Below, one piece after another: positions 1 to 5,853 of a stretch of 11,948 bases of DNA. The position numbers and the translations under genes are program-made. Source of the DNA: UBA3792 sp045576895 (GTDB lineage Bacteria > Bacillota > Clostridia > Christensenellales > CAG-138); the NCBI GenBank assembly GCA_045576895.1, contig JAZNHI010000058.1, positions 1 to 11,948 of the forward strand, given 5' to 3'. The notes under the pieces are model-generated. The model was not told where the DNA came from. It did not search any database and saw only the letters and a list, made by a program, of their open reading frames with translations. The stretch's first letter is position 1. Each line of letters opens with the position of its first letter.

Positions 1-929
1 CTCGCGACGATGAATCCCGCGTTGATGTAAAACGGTCTTCTGAACCGCGGCACGTCCGACGGGATCGGCAGAAACGCCCTGCGCCGCCGGATCAGGAAGA
101 TGATCCCGAGCACGCACATTGCAAGAACGAACTGCATGTAAAGCAGCGAGACAAGCGACGACGCATACTCCGGCGCGCGCTCCTCAAGCATCGTCAGCAG
201 CTGCGGCAAAAGCCCGCCGAAGCAGTTGATCACAACGTGCAGCACGATCGTGTAGCCGATGTTTTGCGTGCGGTAATAGATGATGCCGAACAGGACGCCG
301 AGCGGAAACGCATACAAAAACTGCGTAAGGTTGCCGTGTATCAACCCAAACAGCAGGGCGGAAAGCAGGATCGCGTCAGTCGGATGATACGCGGAAAGCC
401 GGTCGATCATCGCCTTGCGGAAGAACAGCTCCTCCGCGATCGGGCCGACGATCACCGCGCAGAGCAGCGTCACCCACGGATCGACCGCGCTCATCGTGTC
501 GCTCACCACGTTGGACAGATCGCCTCCGAGCAGTGCGTCGATCAGCCTGCCCGTCAGCGAGCCGGCAAGCATCAGCGCGAATGCACACGGAAAATAAAAC
601 AACAGTTTTTTGAACGACAGCGGCGTGCGTGTTCCGATCTCCGGCGATGCATCTTTCGGGATCAAAAGCAGCAGAAGCCAGCAGAGCGGCATCGCGATCA
701 GGTCGATCACAGCCGTATTGATGATCAGGCTCAGGTTGCTGCGCATCTGATCGCTCATCAATATGTCGCGTGTCAAAAGGGTCGTCGGAATCAGGAGCGC
801 ATATGCGATCGTGATCTCGGCAACCGCGGCAAACGAACAAAGCGACGCCGCGCGGCGCGCGCCTTTTGCAGCCGGGACCCGCGTCTCCGGATAAAATGTA
901 CAGACCTGTGTGTCCGGTTGAAATTCCAT
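1..929 (-). CDS. CPBP-family intramembrane metalloprotease (CAAX protease-like), 3' end cut by window edge
   Basis: I read an open frame of 309 residues from an ATG at 929 to the window edge with no stop, so the C-terminus is missing. It is a hydrophobic multi-pass protein carrying the three CPBP/ABI (Rce1-like) motifs in order: EExxxR (E166, E167, R171), FxxxH (F194, H198) and HxxxN (H231, N235). In this family the Glu and His residues form the active site inside the membrane. Hydrophobic segments lie near residues 32-52, 66-92, 108-132, 152-165, 186-220, 225-240 and 262-282, followed by a basic RRRR stretch. The start is supported by GAGG seven bases upstream (937-940). It begins 14 bases after the NTPase/CYTH gene stop and is probably the last visible gene of that operon. 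The substrate is unknown; bacterial members include bacteriocin-immunity and protein-processing enzymes. Confidence 0.9.
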   Translation of the reverse strand, partial: MEFQPDTQVCTFYPETRVPAAKGARRAASLCSFAAVAEITIAYALLIPTTLLTRDILMSDQMRSNLSLIINTAVIDLIAMPLCWLLLLLIPKDASPEIGTRTPLSFKKLLFYFPCAFALMLAGSLTGRLIDALLGGDLSNVVSDTMSAVDPWVTLLCAVIVGPIAEELFFRKAMIDRLSAYHPTDAILLSALLFGLIHGNLTQFLYAFPLGVLFGIIYYRTQNIGYTIVLHVVINCFGGLLPQLLTMLEERAPEYASSLVSLLYMQFVLAMCVLGIIFLIRRRRAFLPIPSDVPRFRRPFYINAGFIVA

Positions 930-943
930 CGTCCTGCCTCGTT

Positions 944-2044
944 TCAGCGGATCCGCGCCATCGCGTAGTTCTGGTAGTCCGGGTCGTCAGTGACCTCGCG
1001 GATCACGCGGAAGCTTTCCGGGATCACGACCTCGGCGTCCGGATCGTTCATCTCGACCTGCAGCATCGCCTTGTCCTTCCATGCGGGATAGAAGTCGACC
1101 TCATACGCGTGCGCGTCGTCGACAAGGCAGTAGCGCGTTTTGCGGATCGGCATGCACATCGGATCCGCCTCCATCATCAGCTGCTGATAATCGTCCAGCG
1201 AAAGCCGCTTTTCGGTCTCGATCCGGCTGCCGTCCGTGCCGGTGCAGTGCGTGGTCATATAATAAATGTAGCTGCCGTCGCTGCCGCGCATGCAGATGCG
1301 GCGCTTCTCGCCCTGTACGTCCGTAAGATACGTCTGAATGATCTCGACACGGCGGCACGCGGGATGCGCTTCGAGCCATGCGCGGTCCGGCATATCGATC
1401 AGGAACCGCCGCGCGTGCTCGAACGGCGCGGGCTTGCCCAGAGCCGTCATGACCTCGCGCAGGAGTTTGACGAGCTTGCCGTTGAAGTCGGTCGCGTTGT
1501 CGATGATCCGAAGATGCGGATGCCCCGCCCAGGCGGCGAGCGTCTTTGCGTCGAGCTCGATCGCCTCCTCGAGCGTTTCCACACGCGCGGTATTGTTGTC
1601 GGTCGTATAGAACGCCTCCGCGCCCTTTGCGGCGGTCACCATATGGAACACGGCGTCGTACTTGTCTCGGAACGCGACTTCGTTCTGCCCGAGCTCTTTC
1701 AATATCGCGGCGAACTCCTCCGGCTCCATGTATGGCTTGTCGTCCATCGAGCCGCGGTCGCAGACGATCACGACCTCCGTAGAGGCACTCGCTTCCGCCG
1801 CCTGCCGGTAGATCTGCTCGCGCAGGAACTGATACCGCACCTGCACGCGCTGAAACTCGAAGTTCGATTTCGAAGCGCGCGCGGTGACGCCGCTGTTGTT
1901 GAGATCGGTGCACGTCTCCGGGATGAACATGACCGCGTAGCCCGCGTCGGTCAGCGCGTTCTGCAGCCAGCTCATCGCGGTCGTTTTACCCGCGCACGGT
2001 CCGCCCGTGATGACGATGGTATGGATGTGATTCGCTTGTTCCAT
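944..2044 (-). CDS. AAA-type NTPase fused to a CYTH (triphosphate-tunnel) domain, TTD14-like ATP-binding protein
   Basis: This 366-residue protein has a P-loop NTPase domain at about residues 5-200: Walker A GGPCAGKTT at 14-22 and a Walker B-like VVIVCDRG at 91-98 (D96). It resembles the AAA_28/NadR-type kinase fold. Residues about 230-366 look like a CYTH/triphosphate tunnel metalloenzyme domain: EIIQTYL at 234-240, basic residues R249, R253, K279, K302 and R304, and acidic residues E315, D317 and E331 on alternating strands. The usual ExExK opening motif is replaced by EIIQTYL, as in the AAA-CYTH branch. The same two-domain order occurs in eukaryotic TTD14. The biochemical role is not established; it may act on phosphorylated nucleotides or organic triphosphates. 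ATG 2044 is chosen because GGAG lies six bases upstream (2051-2054), 11 bases after the methyltransferase stop. The frame is open further upstream to 2524, but only inside that neighbour. Confidence 0.85.
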   Translation of the reverse strand: MEQANHIHTIVITGGPCAGKTTAMSWLQNALTDAGYAVMFIPETCTDLNNSGVTARASKSNFEFQRVQVRYQFLREQIYRQAAEASASTEVVIVCDRGSMDDKPYMEPEEFAAILKELGQNEVAFRDKYDAVFHMVTAAKGAEAFYTTDNNTARVETLEEAIELDAKTLAAWAGHPHLRIIDNATDFNGKLVKLLREVMTALGKPAPFEHARRFLIDMPDRAWLEAHPACRRVEIIQTYLTDVQGEKRRICMRGSDGSYIYYMTTHCTGTDGSRIETEKRLSLDDYQQLMMEADPMCMPIRKTRYCLVDDAHAYEVDFYPAWKDKAMLQVEMNDPDAEVVIPESFRVIREVTDDPDYQNYAMARIR

Positions 2045-2055
2045 GGAATTCTCCT

Positions 2056-2799
2056 TTACTCCGGCATACGGTTTATAATCGTCTGCATCATCAGCGCCGC
2101 AAACACCGCGGCGTTCAGCGACTCGGCTCTGCCGCGCATCGGCATGCGGTACCGTTCGCACAGCGCCGCCGTTTCCTCCGAAACGCCCTGTCCCTCGCTG
2201 CCGATCACGAGGACCGTGCGATTTGTGACCGCAGGCATCGTCTCGGATCCTCTGAGGTGCCCGCAGATACAGACAAAGCCCTGCGATCTGAGCCGCTTCA
2301 GCTCCGTCTGCATCGCGCCGATCCACACCGGCAGGTGATAGGTCGAGCCCATCGCCGCGCGCAGACCCTTGGGCGAGAACGGATCCGCGGAATCGGGGCT
2401 TATGAGCACACCCGCCGCGCCCAGCGCGTCCGCGGTGCGGAGGATCGTGCCGAGGTTGCCGGGATCCTGCAGCCGGTCGAGCGCAACGATCAGTCCCTCC
2501 GGATAGACCTCCGGGCAGGCGCAATCCGGCGTTTCCGCGACTGCGCAGAGATTCTGCGGCGTTCTTGCGCTTGCGATCGCGTCCATCACGCCGTCGCTTA
2601 CGAAGACCGTTTCGATCCCGTCAAAGGGCTTCGCGCCCTCCTTCGCAAATACGGTGCGTACCCGCGCGCCGGAAGCGACGGCGTCGGAAACAAGCTTGTC
2701 GCCCTCGATGAGGTGCAAGCCGGTTTCCCGCCGCGCCTTTGCGTCCTGCAATGCGCGCGCCGCTTTGATGCGTTCGTTGCTTCTGCTGGTGATGATCAT
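2056..2799 (-). CDS. TrmH/SpoU-family RNA 2'-O-ribose methyltransferase (RlmB/YsgA-like)
   Basis: This is a 247-residue SPOUT-class S-adenosylmethionine-dependent methyltransferase. Residues 1-95 match the small substrate-binding domain that precedes the catalytic domain in RlmB/YsgA-type enzymes (ITSRSNERIK start, LIEGDKLV at 30-37). The catalytic domain has the three trefoil-knot motifs: DPGNLGTILRTA (112-123, with N115 and R121), IGSEGQGVS (199-207, E202) and PMRGRAESLNAAVFAAL (220-236). Family members methylate a ribose 2'-OH in 23S rRNA or tRNA; the exact nucleotide cannot be read from sequence. ATG 2799 has GGAG at 2803-2806, with rather tight spacing. It starts 59 bases after the rpmB stop, across a terminator-like hairpin, and no promoter is visible in the gap. 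It leads the operon that continues into the NTPase/CYTH and CPBP genes. Confidence 0.93.
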   Translation of the reverse strand: MIITSRSNERIKAARALQDAKARRETGLHLIEGDKLVSDAVASGARVRTVFAKEGAKPFDGIETVFVSDGVMDAIASARTPQNLCAVAETPDCACPEVYPEGLIVALDRLQDPGNLGTILRTADALGAAGVLISPDSADPFSPKGLRAAMGSTYHLPVWIGAMQTELKRLRSQGFVCICGHLRGSETMPAVTNRTVLVIGSEGQGVSEETAALCERYRMPMRGRAESLNAAVFAALMMQTIINRMPE

Positions 2800-2814
2800 T
2801 TTCTCCGTTGCGAC

Positions 2815-2840
2815 AAAAAGCCACCAAAAGGTGGCTTTTG
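2815..2840 (-). terminator. Rho-independent terminator after rpmB
   Basis: A perfect inverted repeat GCCACC-AAAA-GGTGGC (2820-2835) is extended by four A:T pairs (2816-2819 with 2836-2839). Read on the minus strand, the hairpin ends in TTTTT (2819-2815). It lies 19 bases beyond the rpmB stop. It also sits only nine bases before the Shine-Dalgarno of the methyltransferase gene, so any read-through would feed that operon. Confidence 0.85.
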
Positions 2841-2858
2841 CTTTTACTCAAGGATTGC

Positions 2859-3050
2859 TCAGTTGCTTCTTGCGACCTTGCCGGAACGCAGGCAGCGAGT
2901 GCAGACGCTCATCTTCTGAACGCGGCCGTCAACGACGACGTGCACGGTCTGAATATTCGGCGCCCAGCTGCGCTTGGTCTTGCGATTGGAATGGCTGACC
3001 AGATTGCCGGACATGGTTCCTTTCTTGCAGACTTCACAGAACTTACCCAT
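2859..3050 (-). CDS. rpmB: 50S ribosomal protein bL28
   Basis: The 63-residue product is a complete bacterial bL28, a small basic protein of the large ribosomal subunit near the E-site side. It carries the zinc-binding (C+) version with two CxxC pairs, C5/C8 and C50/C53, plus the family core SGNLVSHSNRKTKRSWAPN. The length is normal for the zinc-containing form. The ATG is fixed by a near-ideal Shine-Dalgarno GGAGGTGG at 3056-3063, five bases upstream. It has its own promoter (3086-3114) and terminator (2815-2840), consistent with a strongly expressed single-gene unit. C+ ribosomal proteins often have C- paralogues induced under zinc starvation; none is seen here. Confidence 0.98.
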   Translation of the reverse strand: MGKFCEVCKKGTMSGNLVSHSNRKTKRSWAPNIQTVHVVVDGRVQKMSVCTRCLRSGKVARSN

Positions 3051-3085
3051 TCAGTCCACCTCCTTGCTAAAACTCGAACATTGCA

Positions 3086-3114
3086 ATACTACCACAAGGT
3101 TTTCAACAATGCAA
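3086..3114 (-). promoter_or_regulatory. Sigma-70-type promoter for rpmB
   Basis: On the minus strand, -35 TTGCAT (3114-3109) is separated by exactly 17 bases from -10 TAGTAT (3091-3086). A TG lies one base before the -10 (extended -10). The predicted start near 3079 gives a leader of about 29 bases that includes the GGAGGTGG ribosome-binding site of rpmB. The surrounding 144-base gap to trmL is AT-rich relative to the genes. Confidence 0.75.
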
Positions 3115-3194
3115 GCATTATTTTTCAAAATCGGACTTTTTTTCTGAGAATCTTACGATTTTTCATGCCGGTGCGGCAATTTCGGGACGGAATC

Positions 3195-3656
3195 TCAGCG
3201 CATGCCGAAGAAATCGTTCTGCCGAAGGGCTTCGTAGACCACGATCGCAACGGCGTTTGAAAGGTTCAGGGAGCGCTGTCCGTCGCCCATCGGGATGCGG
3301 ATCGCCTCGTCCGCGTGCGGAACGAGGATCTTCTCCCCCAGCCCCGCCGTCTCCTTGCCGAAGACGAGAAAGTCGCCGTCCCGGAAAGAAACCTCGTCGT
3401 ACCGATGCGCGGCATGCGTACTGCAGTAGAAGAACCGCGCGTCGGGATATTGCGCCCAGACCTCCTCAATGCTGTCGTGATAGAACAGCGTCAGCGTATG
3501 CCAGTAATCGAGCCCCGCGCGCTTCAGAGCTTTGTCGTCGGTCGAAAAGCCAAGCGGCCGCACCAGATGCAGTGCAGCGCCCGTCACCGCGCAGGTGCGC
3601 GATATGTTTCCCGTGTTGCTCGGAATCTCCGGTTCCACCAGTACAATGTGTAACAT
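3195..3656 (-). CDS. trmL: tRNA (cytidine(34)-2'-O)-methyltransferase TrmL
   Basis: This 153-residue SPOUT methyltransferase modifies the 2'-OH of the wobble nucleotide (position 34) of leucine tRNAs in characterised members. It has the minimal, knot-only TrmL architecture and usual length. Motifs are PSNTGNISR (12-20), LGFSTDDKALKRAGLDYW (35-52), FGKETAGL (99-106) and IPMGDGQRSLNLSNAVAIV (121-139), ending in the typical YEALRQ. ATG 3656 is chosen because AAGGAG lies five bases upstream (3662-3667), the family N-terminus begins MLHIVLVEPEIPSNTG, and the promoter's predicted start point is near 3678. The longer frame up to 3713 would begin inside the -35 box. No convincing terminator follows, so some transcripts may run on into rpmB. 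Confidence 0.95.
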   Translation of the reverse strand: MLHIVLVEPEIPSNTGNISRTCAVTGAALHLVRPLGFSTDDKALKRAGLDYWHTLTLFYHDSIEEVWAQYPDARFFYCSTHAAHRYDEVSFRDGDFLVFGKETAGLGEKILVPHADEAIRIPMGDGQRSLNLSNAVAIVVYEALRQNDFFGMR

Positions 3657-3684
3657 GTCAGCTCCTTCGGTTTCTGCTGCGAGC

Positions 3685-3713
3685 ATTGTAGCACAGTTTT
3701 GTTCAAATTGCAA
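3685..3713 (-). promoter_or_regulatory. Sigma-70-type promoter for trmL
   Basis: On the minus strand, -35 TTGCAA (3713-3708), a 17-base spacer and -10 TACAAT (3690-3685), with TG one base before the -10. The predicted start near 3678 leaves a 22-base leader containing AAGGAG. It is back-to-back with the VanW promoter; the two -35 boxes are 27 bases apart. Confidence 0.75.
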
Positions 3714-3740
3714 AATTTACAAAAACAAAATGAAAATGTA

Positions 3741-3769
3741 TTGAGAATCGAATTTGACCTTGCTATAAT
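3741..3769 (+). promoter_or_regulatory. Sigma-70-type promoter for the VanW-family gene; transcript predicted to be nearly leaderless
   Basis: On the plus strand, -35 TTGAGA (3741-3746), a 17-base spacer and a consensus -10 TATAAT (3764-3769). With normal spacing the start point falls near 3776, only about two bases before the ATG at 3778. There is no Shine-Dalgarno-like sequence between the -10 and the ATG. Confidence 0.75.
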
Positions 3770-3777
3770 ACGGTATC

Positions 3778-5622
3778 ATGGAAACAATGGGTAAAGTCGG
3801 CGCTTCGCGTCCGCAGAAAACCGAATACACCTCTTCCGAGCGCAGCCGTCAGACGCGCCCGTCCGATTCCCGCAGCGGTTCGGGCAGGAAAAGCACCTCC
3901 GCTTCGCCGAACCGCAGTGGAACGCGACGCGCGTCCTCTGCAAAAAAGCGCTCCGTTCTCTCCCGTATCTTCGAAACAAATCGCAGCGCCGGCGGATCCA
4001 AACAGTCGCCGAAGAAGAAAAAGCGCAGACGCTTCCGCAAGAATCAGCGGTTCCTGTTCTTTGTCGCCGCATGCGTTCTGTTCATTGCGATCATCGTGCT
4101 CATCACGGCGATCGTCGTCGCCAACAGCTGCGGCAAGTCCGGGCAAGACAAGCCGGCTCCCTCCGCGTCGCCCGATCCGTCCGCGATCGGAACGCCCGCA
4201 TCCGTCACCGACAGCACCGTGATCGAAAACAGCGTCACGGTCGACGGCGTATCGCTCGGCGGGCTGACGGTCCGCGAAGCGCGCACGCGCCTTATGCAGA
4301 AGCTGGAGGCGAAAAAGAACTCGCTCGATATCACGGTCGCGTACGAAAGCTATGAGCCGCTGCAGCTGACCGCGGAAACGATCGGCCTCGGCTACGAGGA
4401 AGCGGACGTCGACGAGGCGCTGCGCAAGGCAGCGTCCGGCGAGGATGTCGTCGATTCGATCCCGATGCATTTCAACGGCGAGCTTCTGCGGAACGCGCTC
4501 TATTCGCTGAATGAGAAGATCCCGAACCACGCGATCAACGCGCAGGCGGAGGTCAAGTACAAGACCAACAAGATCGACGGCGTGAAGTATTATCAGCCGT
4601 ACTGGAGTTATACGGAGGGACAGAACGGCGCGAAGATCGACTTCGACGCGCTCGAAAAGCAGATCGACGAGGCGATCGCCCGCGGCGATTACACCGCGTC
4701 GCTGACGCCGTCCGTCACGGTCTCCGAGCCGGAGATCACGGTCGACGCGCTGAAAGCGCAGCTCACTCTGCTCGGCAGCTATATGACGAGCTACTATTTC
4801 ACGGGGACGACCTCCACGGATCCCGCGCTGGTCGAAAACCGTCAGGGACGCGACGCGAACATCATGAAGGCGATCGGCAAGATGCAGGTCGTGACGCTGC
4901 AGCCCGGCAAGTCGTTCAGCTTCAACAAAACCACCGGCGACCGCAGCGAGAAGAACGGTTGGGCGCTGGCGAACGCGATCCAGGACCAGACCTACACGAA
5001 GGAGCCCGGCGGCGGCGTGTGTCAGGTCAGCACGACGATCTTCAACGCGATCCTTCGCGCAGGCATCACGCACATCACCCGGCGCGGACACAGCATCCCG
5101 TCCGATTACGTCACGTCCGAGTTCGAGAAGGGGCTCGGTTTCGACGCGACGGTGGATTCGTACAAGAACCACATCGATTTCGGCTTCAAGAACGACACCG
5201 GCCACACGATCTACATGTTCATCTACCTGACCAAGAACAAGGACAGCAAGCGCAAGAAGAACATCAATGTCGAGATCTACGGGCAAAAGGAAGAAGGCGT
5301 CGAGTACCGCTGCTACAATGAGATCCTGGAAATGACCTCCTGGAACGACGAAAGCAGGTTCGAGTACGAAAAGGACAAGAACATGCTGTCGACCGACAAG
5401 CCGATCGAGCTGCGCAAGCCGCACGACGGCTACAAGGTCAGAACGTACGTCGACAAATACAAGAACGGTACATTCGTGAGGACGGTCTACTCCGAAGAAA
5501 CGGTCTATAAGGTCATCTATCCGAAGTACCGCATCGGCACCGCGGAGGTCACGCCGAAGCCGACCAAGACCCCGAAACCCACCAAGACGCCGAAGCCCAC
5601 AGCCGCAGGCGACACCCCGTAA
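3778..5622 (+). CDS. VanW-family membrane-anchored cell-envelope protein with peptidoglycan-binding-like region
   Basis: The 614-residue product starts with a Ser/Arg/Lys-rich cytoplasmic tail (1-90, ending in a dense basic run at 79-91), then one membrane segment (91-115). The outer part follows: a region (about 150-330) resembling the peptidoglycan-binding domain often found next to VanW, starting VTVDGVSLGGLTVREA. The VanW domain (about 332-500) contains FSFN (380-383), GGGVCQVSTTIFNAILRAG (411-429) and RRGHSIPSDYV (435-445). A C-terminal part (about 505-585) may be G5-like. It ends in a Pro/Thr/Lys repeat. VanW was named from vancomycin-resistance clusters, but the family is widespread and its function is unsettled; no vanHAX genes are here. 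The domain order suggests wall binding. ATG 3778 lacks a ribosome-binding site and lies just after the -10 box; ATG 3787 is an alternative. Confidence 0.93.
   Translation: METMGKVGASRPQKTEYTSSERSRQTRPSDSRSGSGRKSTSASPNRSGTRRASSAKKRSVLSRIFETNRSAGGSKQSPKKKKRRRFRKNQRFLFFVAACVLFIAIIVLITAIVVANSCGKSGQDKPAPSASPDPSAIGTPASVTDSTVIENSVTVDGVSLGGLTVREARTRLMQKLEAKKNSLDITVAYESYEPLQLTAETIGLGYEEADVDEALRKAASGEDVVDSIPMHFNGELLRNALYSLNEKIPNHAINAQAEVKYKTNKIDGVKYYQPYWSYTEGQNGAKIDFDALEKQIDEAIARGDYTASLTPSVTVSEPEITVDALKAQLTLLGSYMTSYYFTGTTSTDPALVENRQGRDANIMKAIGKMQVVTLQPGKSFSFNKTTGDRSEKNGWALANAIQDQTYTKEPGGGVCQVSTTIFNAILRAGITHITRRGHSIPSDYVTSEFEKGLGFDATVDSYKNHIDFGFKNDTGHTIYMFIYLTKNKDSKRKKNINVEIYGQKEEGVEYRCYNEILEMTSWNDESRFEYEKDKNMLSTDKPIELRKPHDGYKVRTYVDKYKNGTFVRTVYSEETVYKVIYPKYRIGTAEVTPKPTKTPKPTKTPKPTAAGDTP
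5551..5601 (+). repeat. In-frame TPKPTK tandem repeat at the VanW C-terminus
   Basis: About 2.8 copies of an 18-base unit encode TPKPTK at residues 592-608. This is a flexible, probably wall-spanning or unstructured tail. Synonymous differences between copies show it is not a very recent duplication. Confidence 0.8.
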
Positions 5623-5631
5623 CGTACCATA

Positions 5632-5654
5632 CGGACCGATCTCCGTCCGGTCCG
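5632..5654. other. Hairpin just after the VanW stop
   Basis: A seven-base inverted repeat CGGACCG / CGGTCCG with a nine-base loop lies 9 bases after the VanW stop. It is followed by CAAAATAG rather than a clean T-run, so it is at best a weak terminator or an RNA 3'-end structure upstream of the stronger one at 5682. Confidence 0.4.
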
Positions 5655-5681
5655 CAAAATAGAACGCTTTTCTTATTCTTC

Positions 5682-5719
5682 ACCGCCGCGAGCAGAGCTT
5701 TGCCCGCGGCGGTATTTTT
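5682..5719 (+). terminator. Rho-independent terminator of the VanW gene
   Basis: A nine-base stem ACCGCCGCG (5682-5690) / CGCGGCGGT (5705-5713) with a 14-base loop is followed by ATTTTT. It lies 60 bases after the VanW stop on the plus strand. Confidence 0.8.
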
Positions 5720-5770
5720 ATGACCGATCGGATCCTGCCGACCCCGCCGTGAAAGGCGCGTTTCGTTCCG

Positions 5771-5807
5771 AAAAAAAGGAAGGCCTCCCGTTTTCGGAAG
5801 ACCTTCC
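5771..5807 (-). terminator. Rho-independent terminator of proS
   Basis: On the minus strand, a 13-base stem (5807-5795 with 5790-5778) including two G:U pairs encloses an AAAA loop and is followed by TTTTTTT (5777-5771). It starts 47 bases after the proS stop. The A-run on the other side makes it directional. The rest of the 231-base gap 5623-5853 holds no gene I can support. Confidence 0.9.
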
Positions 5808-5853
5808 CGCGTAAACCGTTCATTCACAAAAGCGCGCCTTGCGGCGCTGCCGC

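Noticed and set aside
866..2338. Long plus-strand open frame (490 codons) opposite the NTPase-CYTH and methyltransferase genes
   Set aside because: It runs antisense across two clearly conserved genes, has Arg/His/Asp/Val-rich composition with no recognisable motif, and comes from the GC-rich codon bias of the real strand.
944..2524. Longer version of the NTPase-CYTH protein starting at 2524
   Set aside because: The extra 160 residues are read out of frame through the conserved catalytic domain of the methyltransferase. ATG 2044 has a good ribosome-binding site and starts at the expected family N-terminus.
3166..3178. Small hairpin TGCCG-GTG-CGGCA after trmL as a terminator
   Set aside because: The stem is only five pairs with a three-base loop, lacks a proper T-run in the minus direction, and starts 17 bases past the stop.
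3657..3713. Upstream start for trmL at 3713
   Set aside because: It would begin within the -35 box of the trmL promoter, upstream of the predicted transcription start near 3678.
3763..5424. 553-codon minus-strand open frame opposite VanW
   Set aside because: VanW, peptidoglycan-binding-like and membrane segments are unmistakable on the plus strand. The antisense product is Arg/Asp/Val-rich without family features. Similar shadows lie opposite proS (6508-7713) and the permeases (9868-11451).
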